Below, in pieces: positions 9,107 through 18,500 of a stretch of 64,000 nucleotides of DNA. The notes beneath the pieces are model-generated. The model saw only the letters and a program-made list of their open reading frames with translations. It had not been told where the DNA came from and did no database searches. The number at the start of each line of letters is the position of its first letter. Position 1 is the first letter of the stretch. A program made the translations under genes and the position numbers. Origin of the DNA: Bacteroidota bacterium (GTDB lineage Bacteria; Bacteroidota; Bacteroidia; Flavobacteriales; Flavobacteriaceae); contig JAEYTL010000031.1 of the NCBI GenBank assembly GCA_023434025.1, positions 69,109 to 133,108 of the forward strand. Reading direction: 5' to 3'.

Positions 9107-9541
9107 ATGAACATCAAAATAATCAATAAATCCAGGCATCCGTTACCTGATTACGAGACCATTGCTTCGGCCGGAATGGATTTACGGGCCAATTTATCAG
9201 AACCCATTACGTTAAAATCACTAGAACGAACCATTGTGAAAACGGGATTGTTCATTGAATTACCAATTGGTTACGAAGCACAAGTTCGCCCACGTAGCGG
9301 ATTGGCTGCTAAAAAAGGAATCACCGTTTTAAATTCACCCGGTACGGTTGATGCGGATTATCGTGGAGAAATCGGGGTGATTTTGATAAATTTATCCACC
9401 GAGGATTTTGTGATTGAAAACGGCGAACGAATCGCTCAGCTTGTTATTGCCAGACACGAAAGAGCCGAATGGACAGAAGCGGAAGAGTTGTCTCAAACAT
9501 CCAGAGGCGAAGGTGGTTTTGGCAGTACAGGTGTAAAGTAG
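9107..9541 (+). CDS. dut: dUTP diphosphatase
   Basis: A 144-residue trimeric-type dUTPase that hydrolyses dUTP to dUMP and PPi, keeping uracil out of DNA and feeding thymidylate synthesis. All signature motifs are present: AGMDLRA (22-28), RPRSGLA (61-67), GTVDADYRGEI (79-89), ERIAQLVI (107-114) and the C-terminal RGEGGFGSTG (133-142). Length is normal. It heads the plus-strand run leading to the nucleotidyltransferase, TPR, DUF4292 and EnvC-like genes. Confidence 0.98.
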   Translation: MNIKIINKSRHPLPDYETIASAGMDLRANLSEPITLKSLERTIVKTGLFIELPIGYEAQVRPRSGLAAKKGITVLNSPGTVDADYRGEIGVILINLSTEDFVIENGERIAQLVIARHERAEWTEAEELSQTSRGEGGFGSTGVK

Positions 9542-9640
9542 TTAAAAGTACTCAGTTATTAGTTTAGTAATTATAAATTCAAAAAAACTTAGTGAACTTT
9601 GCAAAAATTCTTTGCGAACTTTGCGGTTAAATTTAAAAAA

Positions 9641-10651
9641 ATGAAAATAATAGTTCCAATGGCTGGTCGTGGCTCACGATTACGACCTCATACGTTAACA
9701 GTTCCAAAACCTTTAATTCCGGTTGCCGGAAAACCCATCGTACATCGATTGGTAGAAGATATTGCCGGGGTTTTAAACCAGCCGATTGATGAAGTAGCAT
9801 TTATCATTCACGAAAGTTTTGGTAAGCCCGTAGAAAATGAACTCGTGGCCATTGCTCAAAAATTAGGAGCCAGAGGAACCATTTATTATCAGAATGAGGC
9901 TTTGGGAACCGGCCATGCCATTATGTGTGCCAAAGATTCTTTGAGCGGACCTGCCGTAATTGCGTATGCCGACACATTAATCCGTGCTGATTTTGATTTG
10001 GATATGTCAGCCGACAGCGTTATTTGGGTAAAGCAGGTAGATAAACCCGAAGCTTTTGGTGTAGTCAATCTGAATGCCGATGGTGAGATTATTGAACTGG
10101 TTGAAAAACCAAAAGAGTTTGTATCTGATTTGGCGGTAATCGGGATATACTATTTTAAAGATGTAGCCGTTCTTAAAAATGAATTGCAGTCAGTTCTGGA
10201 CAACAACATTATTCATGGCGGCGAATACCAGATTAATGACGGAATTAAGCAAATGATGGCAAAAGGCATGAAATTTGTACCCGGTAAAGTAGATGAATGG
10301 ATGGATTGTGGCAATAAGGATGTAACGGTTGAAACCAATACCAGAATGCTGGGTTTTTTGCATAATGACGGAGAGCATTTGATTGACTATGATGTAAAAC
10401 AGAAAAATGCCACCATTATTCCTCCCTGTTATATTGGTGAAGATGTGGTTTTAATAAACGCAACCGTCGGCCCGAATGTGTCATTGGGAAAAGGATGCCA
10501 TGTTATTGATTCAACCATTAAAAACAGTTTGGTGCAAACACATGCTCATATTAAAAATGCTGATTTAGACAATGCCATGATTGGAAACCACGTTTCGTTT
10601 GATGGCAACTTTACAAGCATCAGTATAGGTGATTATTCGGTTTTAGAATAA
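9641..10651 (+). CDS. Sugar-phosphate nucleotidyltransferase with left-handed beta-helix tail
   Basis: A 336-residue protein from ATG 9641 (the frame extends to a TTG at 9599, inside a low-complexity intergenic repeat, which I reject). The N-terminus MKIIVPMAGRGSRLRPHT carries the nucleotide-binding GxGxRLRP signature, and VPKPLIPVAGKP is the usual second motif. Residues ~250-336 have hexapeptide-like repeats (CYIGEDVVLINATVGPNV), as in RmlA-long, GlmU-like and GDP-mannose-type enzymes. It likely makes an NDP-sugar for envelope polysaccharide; the exact sugar and nucleotide cannot be read from the sequence. Confidence 0.88.
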   Translation: MKIIVPMAGRGSRLRPHTLTVPKPLIPVAGKPIVHRLVEDIAGVLNQPIDEVAFIIHESFGKPVENELVAIAQKLGARGTIYYQNEALGTGHAIMCAKDSLSGPAVIAYADTLIRADFDLDMSADSVIWVKQVDKPEAFGVVNLNADGEIIELVEKPKEFVSDLAVIGIYYFKDVAVLKNELQSVLDNNIIHGGEYQINDGIKQMMAKGMKFVPGKVDEWMDCGNKDVTVETNTRMLGFLHNDGEHLIDYDVKQKNATIIPPCYIGEDVVLINATVGPNVSLGKGCHVIDSTIKNSLVQTHAHIKNADLDNAMIGNHVSFDGNFTSISIGDYSVLE

Positions 10652-10709
10652 AAAAATAAATATAGTGCCCGCTCCCCCTGTTCTTTGGAACGGAAGCAGG
10701 CTAAACAAA

Positions 10710-12059
10710 ATGAAAAAAAGCATTCGTCATAGTCTGATTTTTATTGGAATTCTGTTCCAATCCGTCTTCGTGTTTTCGCAAGTAGAACCGGAAGATATTG
10801 TGTTGGAAACCAGTGAATTTCAGGTGTCATTTTATGAATCCTTACGGGAAAAGGGGATTGAGAATTATGACAAAGCGGTTAATGCTCTTCAAAAATGCCT
10901 TGCTTTGGAACCCAATAATCCGGTGGTTTATTTTGAATTAGGCAAAAATTATTTCTATCAAAAGGATTATAAAAACGCTTACGATAGTTTTGAAAAAGCA
11001 ACACAGCTGGATGCCAAAAACCGTTGGTATTGGGTTGGATTATATGATGTTTCGTATGCCACCCGCGATTATATGAATGCGATTGTTATCATGAAAAAAC
11101 TCATCGGGTTTAAAAAAGAGTATAAAGAAGAGCTGGTTTCGTTGTATATGTTTACACATCAGTACGACGAGGCGTTGAAATTAATTGACGAACTGACGGA
11201 GACAGTCGGAAAAACTGAAATCAGGGAACAGTTCCGCAGCCAGATTAAAACCACTACCCGCTATCAAGGGCAGGAAACGGATAAATTAGTACAAGCGATT
11301 AAAAATAACCCCAAGGAAGAAGATAATTATGTAGCCTTGATTTATTTGTATTCAGAAAATAATCAGGAGGACAAAGCGTTGGAAGTCGCTAAATTGCTCG
11401 AAAAAGAAATTCCATCTTCGGACTGGGCTCAGGTGAGCCTGTTTAAATTTAACATAGACAGGCAAGACGGTACCCATGCGGCCTCCGCGATGCATAAAGT
11501 ATTGAACAGTGCCAAAATTGATAAAAAAATAAAACACCGCATATTTAATGAATTTTTAATTTTTGCTAAAAATAACCCGGCTTTTGTCCCTGACTTAGAA
11601 AAGGCAATTCAGTATTTTAAAGACGACCGTGAAGTAAAGGTTGCTAAAGAAGTGGGCAAATTTTATCAGCAAAAAGGCGATTGGGTTCATGCCGTAAAAT
11701 ATTATGAAACACATGCCAGGTTCGACCCGGATGATCTTGAAAACAGTTTGCTGCTGCTGAATGCCTATGCCGAAAGCAAACAGTTTGATATACTGGTAAA
11801 GCACGCTGAAGAAAAAATAGAGCTTTATCCGTTGCAACCGGACTTTTATTATTATGCCGGTCTGGCCAATAATCAATTGAAAAACTTTAAAAAGGCAAAA
11901 GACCAATTAGAGTCAGGAATTGATTATATTGTGGACAACAAAGCGTTGGAAGCTAATTTTTATATTCAATTGGGCGAAGCGTTCAATGGGCTTGGTGATA
12001 ACGGGAAAAAAGAAGCTTATTTTATCAAAGCTGATAGACTACTAAAAGAAATTAAATAA
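10710..12059 (+). CDS. Exported TPR-repeat protein
   Basis: A 449-residue protein from ATG 10710 with a signal peptide (hydrophobic stretch ending VFVFSQ). TPR-like helical repeats follow along the whole chain, for instance KAVNALQKCLALEPNNPVVY and NAYDSFEKATQLDAKN. TPR domains mediate protein contacts, here in the periplasm. The frame can be extended to a GTG at 10665, which would spoil the signal peptide. Its stop overlaps the start of the DUF4292 lipoprotein gene by one base, so the two are translationally coupled and probably act together in envelope biogenesis. Confidence 0.85.
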   Translation: MKKSIRHSLIFIGILFQSVFVFSQVEPEDIVLETSEFQVSFYESLREKGIENYDKAVNALQKCLALEPNNPVVYFELGKNYFYQKDYKNAYDSFEKATQLDAKNRWYWVGLYDVSYATRDYMNAIVIMKKLIGFKKEYKEELVSLYMFTHQYDEALKLIDELTETVGKTEIREQFRSQIKTTTRYQGQETDKLVQAIKNNPKEEDNYVALIYLYSENNQEDKALEVAKLLEKEIPSSDWAQVSLFKFNIDRQDGTHAASAMHKVLNSAKIDKKIKHRIFNEFLIFAKNNPAFVPDLEKAIQYFKDDREVKVAKEVGKFYQQKGDWVHAVKYYETHARFDPDDLENSLLLLNAYAESKQFDILVKHAEEKIELYPLQPDFYYYAGLANNQLKNFKKAKDQLESGIDYIVDNKALEANFYIQLGEAFNGLGDNGKKEAYFIKADRLLKEIK

Positions 12060-12832
12060 TGAAACCGTTTTTATTTGCTTTGGTGCTTGTTTTTACATTA
12101 GTTGGATGTAAGGCAAAAAAAGGATTGACAGAAGGAATAGCATCTGATGATCTTGCTACGCAAAAGATCATTGAAAACCACTATGATGTCAAGAAAGATT
12201 TTTCAACGGCATATATCCGGGCTAATGCCAAATATAAAGACAAAAACCAATCGCTGAGTTTTTCGGCAGAAATCAGAATAAAGAAAGATGAAATGATTTT
12301 GGTTAGCATCCGTTTTTTAGGAATGACAATGGCCAAAGGACTGATTACGCCAACCGATGTAAAATACTATGAAAAAAACGGGAACAAGTTTTTTGAAGGA
12401 GATTATACAACGTTAAGTAACTGGCTTGGAACTGATCTGGATTTTTTTAAAGTCCAAAACATGCTCATTGGCCAGGCAATGGATGATTTGCGAAAAGGAA
12501 AATATGTCAACACTATTGAAGATAAATTATATAAACTAAGGGATATTAACGATAAGCAAAACGTGAAATCATTCTATTTTGAAGCCTCTAATTTTTTAAT
12601 TAAAAGACAGGAAATAGAGCAAATATCAAAAAATAGAAAGTTGAATGTTGTTTATCCTAACCACAAAGAATACAGAGAGGCTATTTTGCCGTTAAATATT
12701 CTTATTGAAGCCATTCATGAAAATGAAAAAAATATCATTTCGTTAGACTATAATTCGGTTACGTTTAACGAAGAACTGTCTTTTCCGTATAGTGTACCCG
12801 GTGGTTATGAACAAATTTTTATAGAAAATTAA
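12059..12832 (+). CDS. DUF4292 family lipoprotein
   Basis: A 257-residue protein with a lipoprotein signal peptide: hydrophobic h-region and lipobox LVGC with the lipidated Cys at residue 17. The mature part is beta-rich with an LolA/LppX-like feel (AEIRIKKDEMILVSIRFLGM), matching the Bacteroidota DUF4292 family, whose function is not defined. It sits between the TPR protein (1-nt overlap) and the EnvC-like gene (10 nt), a set that recurs in Flavobacteriia. An outer-membrane or lipid-handling role is inference. Confidence 0.82.
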   Translation: MKPFLFALVLVFTLVGCKAKKGLTEGIASDDLATQKIIENHYDVKKDFSTAYIRANAKYKDKNQSLSFSAEIRIKKDEMILVSIRFLGMTMAKGLITPTDVKYYEKNGNKFFEGDYTTLSNWLGTDLDFFKVQNMLIGQAMDDLRKGKYVNTIEDKLYKLRDINDKQNVKSFYFEASNFLIKRQEIEQISKNRKLNVVYPNHKEYREAILPLNILIEAIHENEKNIISLDYNSVTFNEELSFPYSVPGGYEQIFIEN

Positions 12833-12842
12833 AGCTCCAGAC

Positions 12843-14081
12843 ATGATAAAGTGGGTATTGACATTTTTGCTTATGCTTTTCGTTGCGACGCTTTCCGCCC
12901 AAACGGAAGCACAGAAGAAACTGGAAAAGCGAAAAGAACAGTTGTTGGAAGAAATCAGAATAAACGAACGTATTCTTCAGGAAAATAAGAACAAGGAAAA
13001 GTCTGTGGTTACCGTTATTCAACAACAGAATGCCAAAATTGAGCTGCGCGAAAAACTCATCCAGACCAATGAAAAGCAAGCGAAATTGCTCAATGATGAT
13101 ATTTATACTAATCAGCTGAAAATAAATAAATTAAACCGGGAATTAGAAGCCCTTAAGGAGGATTACGCCAATATGATTGTCAAATCATATAAAAGCCGGT
13201 CAGAACGAAGCAGAGCGATGTTTCTTCTCTCATCAAAAGATTTTACACAGGCCTATAAGCGGGTGCAATATATGAAGCAGTATGCCGGATACCGGAAAAG
13301 TCAGGGTGATGAAATCAAAGCCAAAACAACTGAGCTGGAAGTGTATAATGTAAAATTAGCAGCCCTCAAATCGGAAAAGGAAAAGATTATTCAAGAGCAG
13401 GAAAAGGAAAAATTGGTTTTGGTAAAAGAGAAGCAAGAACAGGAAAAGCTTGTAAAATCAATCAAAAAGGATCAAAAGAAAATTGCGGCAGATATCAAGA
13501 AAAAACAACAGGAAGCCAAAGATATAGACAGGAAGATTCAAAAAGCCATTCGCGATGCTATTGCGGCTGAAAACAAAAAAACAGCAGCAAAAGCAGGAGC
13601 TAAAACTACTTCTGCCGGCTCTTCTTCTTCCAAAATTGTTTTAACTGCAGAAGGAAAAATAGAATCAGATAATTTTAAGGCAAACCGAGGTAAATTGCCT
13701 TGGCCGGTAGAAAAAGGATTTGTATCGTTAAAATTCGGAGATCAGCCGCACCCGGTTCAGCCATCATTAACAATTCACAGTAATGGGGTAGAAATTACAA
13801 CAGAGTCAGGTTCATCGGCTAGAGCTGTTTTTGCAGGTGAAGTAATGTTGATTCAGGTATTGTCACCCATCAACAAAGCCGTTTATATCAGACACGGTGA
13901 TTTTATCACGGTTTATCAAAACCTGAGTTCTGTTTCTGTGAACAAAGGCGACAAAGTAGATATTAAACAAACCATCGGAAGAATCAGAACCAACGAGTCA
14001 ACCGGAAAAACAGCGATCAAATTTTCGGTCTTACAAAATGATTCTTTTTTAAACCCGCAGAGTTGGTTATATAATATGTAA
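12843..14081 (+). CDS. EnvC-like murein hydrolase activator (LytM domain)
   Basis: A 412-residue protein with a signal peptide ending at about residue 20 (TLSAQ), a long Lys/Glu-rich coiled coil (about 22-245), a low-complexity linker and a C-terminal LytM/M23 domain (about 290-410). The zinc ligands are lost: the usual HxxxD position reads HSNGVE, the YxHL position reads YQNL, and the HxH motif reads AIKF. That is the hallmark of EnvC-type activators that switch on amidases rather than cut peptidoglycan themselves. Length and order fit EnvC. Last gene of the run, followed by a strong terminator. Confidence 0.88.
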   Translation: MIKWVLTFLLMLFVATLSAQTEAQKKLEKRKEQLLEEIRINERILQENKNKEKSVVTVIQQQNAKIELREKLIQTNEKQAKLLNDDIYTNQLKINKLNRELEALKEDYANMIVKSYKSRSERSRAMFLLSSKDFTQAYKRVQYMKQYAGYRKSQGDEIKAKTTELEVYNVKLAALKSEKEKIIQEQEKEKLVLVKEKQEQEKLVKSIKKDQKKIAADIKKKQQEAKDIDRKIQKAIRDAIAAENKKTAAKAGAKTTSAGSSSSKIVLTAEGKIESDNFKANRGKLPWPVEKGFVSLKFGDQPHPVQPSLTIHSNGVEITTESGSSARAVFAGEVMLIQVLSPINKAVYIRHGDFITVYQNLSSVSVNKGDKVDIKQTIGRIRTNESTGKTAIKFSVLQNDSFLNPQSWLYNM

Positions 14082-14088
14082 TCTAATC

Positions 14089-14122
14089 AAAAAGCCTGAA
14101 GATTTTTACTTTCAGGCTTTTT
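14089..14122 (+). terminator. Bidirectional rho-independent terminator
   Basis: AAAAAGCCTGAA (14089-14100) pairs perfectly with TTCAGGCTTTTT (14111-14122) around a 10-nt loop. It lies between convergent genes (EnvC-like ending 14081, thioesterase ending 14129) and gives a T-run in both directions. Confidence 0.9.
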
Positions 14123-14128
14123 GATTTA

Positions 14129-14638
14129 TCATACAAACAATGCTTTTAATTCCGAAGCATCGTGCGGATTCATTTTCCCGGCAAGAACCAGACTCAGTTG
14201 TTTTCGCCGTAAGGCCGCATCAAAACGCTGTTTTTCCAGTTCAGTCTGAGGCTCTATTTGCGGAACAGAAACCGGATTTCCCATTTCATCCACCGCTACA
14301 AAAGTATAAATTGCCTCGTTGGCTTTGGTTTTGTTCCCGGATTCGCGGTCCTCAATCCAAACATCAATGTAAATTTCCATTGAGGTATTAAAAGCCCTGG
14401 AAACCTTAGACTCAACAGTTACTACACTGCCCAGCGGAATCGCTTTGTTGAATGCAACATGGTTAACGGAAGCCGTCACACAGATGCGTCTGGAATGACG
14501 TCTGGCAGAAATACTGGCCGCCCTGTCCATTCGGGCTAATAATTCACCACCAAAAAGATTATTCAGCGGATTGGTTTCGCCGGGTAAAACAACGTCGGTT
14601 AACGTGGTAATAGAATCGGAAGGATATTTTACTTGCAT
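14129..14638 (-). CDS. Acyl-CoA thioesterase (hotdog fold)
   Basis: A 169-residue protein from ATG 14638 (the frame can be extended to 14710, but the added segment is AT-rich and unlike the family). The N-terminal part carries the hotdog-thioesterase stretch NPLNNLFGGELLARMD (residues 23-38), with the Asn and Asp used in catalysis in YciA/BACH-type enzymes, and a following helix of small residues. It should hydrolyse acyl-CoA to fatty acid and CoA in the cytoplasm. Convergent with the EnvC-like gene. Confidence 0.9.
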   Translation of the reverse strand: MQVKYPSDSITTLTDVVLPGETNPLNNLFGGELLARMDRAASISARRHSRRICVTASVNHVAFNKAIPLGSVVTVESKVSRAFNTSMEIYIDVWIEDRESGNKTKANEAIYTFVAVDEMGNPVSVPQIEPQTELEKQRFDAALRRKQLSLVLAGKMNPHDASELKALFV

Positions 14639-14747
14639 TTTATTTTTTTGCAAAGGTAGAAAAACAACATTTATCCTGTTTGTATTACGGTAAATAAAAA
14701 AAAGCTCCATATGCGAAGCTTTCAGTAAGGTTGTATGGGCAAAGGGT

Positions 14748-15701
14748 TTATTTTTCTAACGCTAAAATAAGCATCCAGGCTTCTTTATTGTGCGACTGTT
14801 TAATAGATTGTAATGCTGTCTGGGCTTCTTGAATGGTAGCATAGCTACCATAAATAACAGGGTGTAAGCCATGTTTGTTGGGAGCAATTTTTTTGGCTTT
14901 ATAGCCTAAATCCTTTAACGCCTGCAAGGTGCGTTCTGCATTTCTCTCTTCTTTAAAAGCTCCGGCTACAAGGTGATAATTATAAACCTTATCGTTCTCT
15001 GCTTCTACTGTCAGCGAAACAGAAGGAATCGGACTCTCGATAAAAAAAGTAGCTTGCTGGATTTTATCTTCCACTTTTTGCCGAACCTTCTTTTCTACAA
15101 GTAAAGTTTCAGCATCCACTTTCTTTTCATACCACTGATTGCCAAAATAACCGGACATTCCTAAGCCGATTGCAAAAACGGCTGCATATTTAAGCCAGGG
15201 ATTTGGTTCTCTTCTTTTTTCCGGTGTAAATTGAATAGGGGCTTTTTCCTCCAACTCTTCAGCCTCTTTTTTAAAGATTTCCCGCTTAATTTGCGGAGAA
15301 ACAAATGAAGTAAGACCAAATGCGTGGGTCGCATAATTCAAACTGTCAGCCGGTTCAAAAACCAAACTGCTTTCACTGTTTAAGGAAAGTTTTCCAATAT
15401 TTTTAAGGAAGAGCGATTCACTTTTCTGAATAGTATATTTCCAGACGGTAACTTCTTCTTCGATCAGGGAAATAGCTTTTTCATATTCTATCTTCTCAGA
15501 AACAGCAATATGATTAGCCAAAAGACCGTCATTGTTCTTTAAATGAAAATTAAAAGAAACCACTTTCTGGGGCGGATAAAAGGTGTGGGTGTCTTCAGAC
15601 AAACGGGCAGATTGGTTTTCCGTTAAAAAAGCACCAAAACCCGGAACCGTAACACATTGGTACCGATATAATAATTGGGATATGTATTGCTCAATTCTCA
15701 T
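14748..15701 (-). CDS. HU-CCDC81 and SPOR domain protein
   Basis: A 317-residue protein with two N-terminal HU-like (CCDC81-type) domains in the cytoplasm (about 1-60 and 63-125; note VTVPGFGAFLTENQSAR), a basic/acidic linker, one membrane segment (about 170-188), a periplasmic coiled stretch, and a C-terminal SPOR domain (about 238-317, YHLVAGAFKEERNAE). SPOR domains bind denuded glycan at division sites. The layout could tie DNA or a cytoplasmic partner to the septal wall. It is divergent from dprA, an arrangement I know from other Flavobacteriia. Confidence 0.9.
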   Translation of the reverse strand: MRIEQYISQLLYRYQCVTVPGFGAFLTENQSARLSEDTHTFYPPQKVVSFNFHLKNNDGLLANHIAVSEKIEYEKAISLIEEEVTVWKYTIQKSESLFLKNIGKLSLNSESSLVFEPADSLNYATHAFGLTSFVSPQIKREIFKKEAEELEEKAPIQFTPEKRREPNPWLKYAAVFAIGLGMSGYFGNQWYEKKVDAETLLVEKKVRQKVEDKIQQATFFIESPIPSVSLTVEAENDKVYNYHLVAGAFKEERNAERTLQALKDLGYKAKKIAPNKHGLHPVIYGSYATIQEAQTALQSIKQSHNKEAWMLILALEK

Positions 15702-15993
15702 AGCAACAAAGAAAAAATATTCAACCGCCGAATCAAAATTTTATCCACAAATTTTATTAACAATTTGACGCAAATTGATAACCGTTTCGGACTCATTAAA
15801 TTAGGGACTAATGCTTTTTTTATAAAACAGAACGGAAGTGTTTTCAGCTGTTTTTTTGAAAGGCTTCAAACGTTGAGATTCAAGCGTAAAAACAAGGCGT
15901 TTTATAGCCAAAGTGAAAAAGTTTGTATCACTTCCTTGTCAAAAGTTTTAAAAAAACAGAAAAAAGCATTACTTTTAAATTCAATTATACGCC

Positions 15994-17097
15994 ATGACAA
16001 CATCAGAATTATATTATACGCTGGCATTGCTGCAGGTAGAAGGAGTAGGTGACATTGTTGCCAAAAAGCTTATCCGTCACTGCGGGTCGGCCGAAAAAGT
16101 TTTTCAAACTTCCAAAAATAAATTAGCAAGCATCAACGGAATTGGCTCTGTTTTGATTAAGAAACTGGTCAACCGGTCTGTTTTTAAATTAGCTGAGCAG
16201 GAAATAAAATTCATCGAATCGGAAAGTATTGATTTTTGTTCTTTTCAGGATGATGCCTATCCGGAAAGGCTTAAACAATGTATTGACGGACCAACGGTTT
16301 TGTTTTCAAACGGTCACGTCGGGTTAACGTCAAAAAAGGTAATCAGTATTGTCGGAACCCGTCAAATTACAGATTACGGGATTGATTTCTGCCGGAAACT
16401 AATCGAAGATTTATCGCCTTTAAACCCGGTTATCGTGAGCGGATTTGCGTACGGTGTTGACATTGTTGCCCATCGGGCTGCCATTGAACAGAATCTTCAA
16501 ACCATTGGGGTTTTGGCTCACGGACTCGATCAGATTTATCCCAAAGCTCATCAGAGATACATGGCTAAAATGATGATAAACGGAGGCTTTTTAACTGAAT
16601 TCTGGAGTTCTTCTAATCCGGACAAAGAAAATTTCGTCAGACGAAACCGTATTGTAGCCGGTATATCAGAAGCCACGATTGTAATTGAAAGTGCCGCCAA
16701 AGGCGGATCGCTGATTACAGCAACTCTGGCAAACGATTATAACCGTGATGTTTTTGCCGTTCCGGGAAGAATTTCAGACAAATACAGCCAGGGATGCAAT
16801 AACCTGATCAAAACCCAGCAGGCCCATTTGCTTACTTCTGCAGCCGATTTGGTTTATATCATGAACTGGCAGCTGGAATCAAAACCACATAAACCGGTTC
16901 AAAAACAACTGTTTGTTTCGTTAGACGGAGAAGAGCAAAAAGTGTATGATTATTTGTTGCAGAAAGGGAAGCAATTGATGGATATCATTGCCTTGGAATG
17001 CGGCTTTCCGGTTTATAAAATCTCAGGAATACTATTGAATATGGAGTTGAAAGGAGTGGTTCGTCCGTTGCCCGGAAAATTATTTGAGGCTGTTTGA
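15994..17097 (+). CDS. dprA: DNA-processing protein DprA
   Basis: A 367-residue DprA/Smf protein that loads RecA on incoming single-stranded DNA in natural transformation. An N-terminal helix-hairpin-helix region (VEGVGDIVAKKL, INGIGSVLIKKL; about 12-60) precedes a Rossmann fold with GTRQITDYG (121-129), SGFAYGVDIVAH (149-160) and LAHGLDQIYP (174-183). The C-terminus (about 300-367) is a winged-helix domain. Full length for the family. Transcribed away from the HU-CCDC81/SPOR gene. Confidence 0.97.
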   Translation: MTTSELYYTLALLQVEGVGDIVAKKLIRHCGSAEKVFQTSKNKLASINGIGSVLIKKLVNRSVFKLAEQEIKFIESESIDFCSFQDDAYPERLKQCIDGPTVLFSNGHVGLTSKKVISIVGTRQITDYGIDFCRKLIEDLSPLNPVIVSGFAYGVDIVAHRAAIEQNLQTIGVLAHGLDQIYPKAHQRYMAKMMINGGFLTEFWSSSNPDKENFVRRNRIVAGISEATIVIESAAKGGSLITATLANDYNRDVFAVPGRISDKYSQGCNNLIKTQQAHLLTSAADLVYIMNWQLESKPHKPVQKQLFVSLDGEEQKVYDYLLQKGKQLMDIIALECGFPVYKISGILLNMELKGVVRPLPGKLFEAV

Positions 17098-17098
17098 A

Positions 17099-17527
17099 TT
17101 ATTGAACTTTTTCCCAAACCACTTCATATTTGGCATATAAACCATTTTCAATGGCTTCAATAATATAAATTGTTGGAAAAAGCTCGTTAAGGTTCTTTTT
17201 AAATTCAGCCTCTTCTTCGCGGGAAATTATTTCGTCTAATGTAATCATGTTGTAATTGGCTACAGCGGAGCCGTCAACCGTTTCAAAGTGATTTTTTTTG
17301 AATTCAAAAACAAAAATATTCCGGCACAAAACAAACCGGGTAATGTTGATTTTGCGGTGCCTTTTCTGCGAATAATCCAGTTTGACTTTTTTAACGGGAT
17401 CACGTTTCACGGGATATTGACAGGTGGCGGTCTCATTTTGGTTAAATAAAATATACACCGGCTCCTGCTTCTGGCAATAGCCAAAAGTGAAAACCATCAA
17501 AGCAAAAACCGTGATATATTTTCTCAT
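17099..17527 (-). CDS. Hypothetical exported protein
   Basis: A 142-residue protein with a signal peptide (hydrophobic core ending FGYCQ). I do not recognise the mature part, which has an N-terminal YILFNQNETATCQY strand region, a basic middle and an acidic helix EEEAEFKKNLNELF. It ends 1 nt from the trpS stop region and is on the same strand as trpS, so it could be co-transcribed with it. Function unknown. Confidence 0.65.
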   Translation of the reverse strand: MRKYITVFALMVFTFGYCQKQEPVYILFNQNETATCQYPVKRDPVKKVKLDYSQKRHRKINITRFVLCRNIFVFEFKKNHFETVDGSAVANYNMITLDEIISREEEAEFKKNLNELFPTIYIIEAIENGLYAKYEVVWEKVQ

Positions 17528-17528
17528 T

Positions 17529-18500
17529 TTATAAAAAGCCTAGTTTTTCCCGAACACGCTGCAAAACACCATCGGCAATTTTTCCGGCTTTGGCAGCTCC
17601 TTCTGCCAAAGCTTTATCTACTTCCGCCAGATTATTCATGTAGTAATGGTATTTTTCTCTTTCGGTTTTAAAACGTTCTGAAATTAATTCAAACAAAGCT
17701 TGTTTCGCATGACCATAGCCGTAATTACCGCCTAAATAATTGACAGTCATTTCCTTAGCCTGTTCGGCAGAAGCGACTAATTTATAGATGGCAAAAACCT
17801 TGCAGGTTTCCGGATCTTTGGGTTCTTCCAGTGGCTTGCTATCAGTTTCAATTGACATAATCTGTTTGCGTAACGCTTTGTCGTCCAGAAATATATTGAT
17901 GATATTTCCTCTGGACTTACTCATTTTGTTTCCGTCAGTTCCCGGAATATACATGGTTTCTTCCTGAATTTTTGCCTCGGGTAACACAAAGGTTTCACCC
18001 ATCTGATGGTTAAATCGCGAAGCAACATCACGGGTAATTTCCAAATGCTGTAACTGGTCTTTTCCTACCGGAACCACTTCGGCATCATATAATAAAATAT
18101 CAGCGGCCATTAACATCGGGTAGGTAAACAATCCGGCGTTTACATCTTCCAGGTGATCGGCTTTGTCTTTAAAGGAATGTGCCAGAGTTAATCGCTGAAA
18201 CGGAAAGAAGCAGCTGAGGTACCATGATAATTCTGCTGTTTGAGAAACATCGCTCTGTCGGTAAAAAATCACTTTAGAAATATCCAATCCGCAGGCCAGC
18301 CAGGAGGCCGCAACACTGTAAGTGTTTTCACGAAGGGTTTTACCATCCTTAATTTGCGTAACAGAGTGCAGATCGGCAATAAATAAAAAAGATTCGTTTT
18401 CAGGTTTGTTTGCCATCTCAATCGCAGGCAAAATGGCTCCTAAAAGATTTCCTAAATGAGGTGTTCCGGTGGCTTGAATTCCGGTTAATATTTTTGACAT
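17529..18500 (-). CDS. trpS: Tryptophan--tRNA ligase
   Basis: A 323-residue class I synthetase from ATG 18500 (an upstream ATG at 18524 adds eight residues with no family support). The HIGH-type motif is TGTPHLGN (11-18) and the KMSKS loop is intact at 192-196. It charges tRNA-Trp. Length is typical of bacterial TrpRS. A near-match to the -7 consensus (GAAATTTG, minus strand, 18529-18522) lies just upstream. Confidence 0.97.
   Translation of the reverse strand: MSKILTGIQATGTPHLGNLLGAILPAIEMANKPENESFLFIADLHSVTQIKDGKTLRENTYSVAASWLACGLDISKVIFYRQSDVSQTAELSWYLSCFFPFQRLTLAHSFKDKADHLEDVNAGLFTYPMLMAADILLYDAEVVPVGKDQLQHLEITRDVASRFNHQMGETFVLPEAKIQEETMYIPGTDGNKMSKSRGNIINIFLDDKALRKQIMSIETDSKPLEEPKDPETCKVFAIYKLVASAEQAKEMTVNYLGGNYGYGHAKQALFELISERFKTEREKYHYYMNNLAEVDKALAEGAAKAGKIADGVLQRVREKLGFL

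Noticed and set aside
8364..9541. XRE repressor next to dut as possible prophage remnant
   Set aside because: The dUTPase is the chromosomal type and leads a conserved envelope gene run; no integrase, structural genes or att sites were seen.
9599..9640. TTG-initiated extension of the nucleotidyltransferase
   Set aside because: Runs through a TTTGCGAACTTTGCG-type repeat; family N-terminus starts at ATG 9641.
15675..16052. 125-codon frame between the SPOR gene and dprA
   Set aside because: Overlaps both the SPOR gene start and dprA start, low-complexity Lys/Phe-rich product, no family resemblance.
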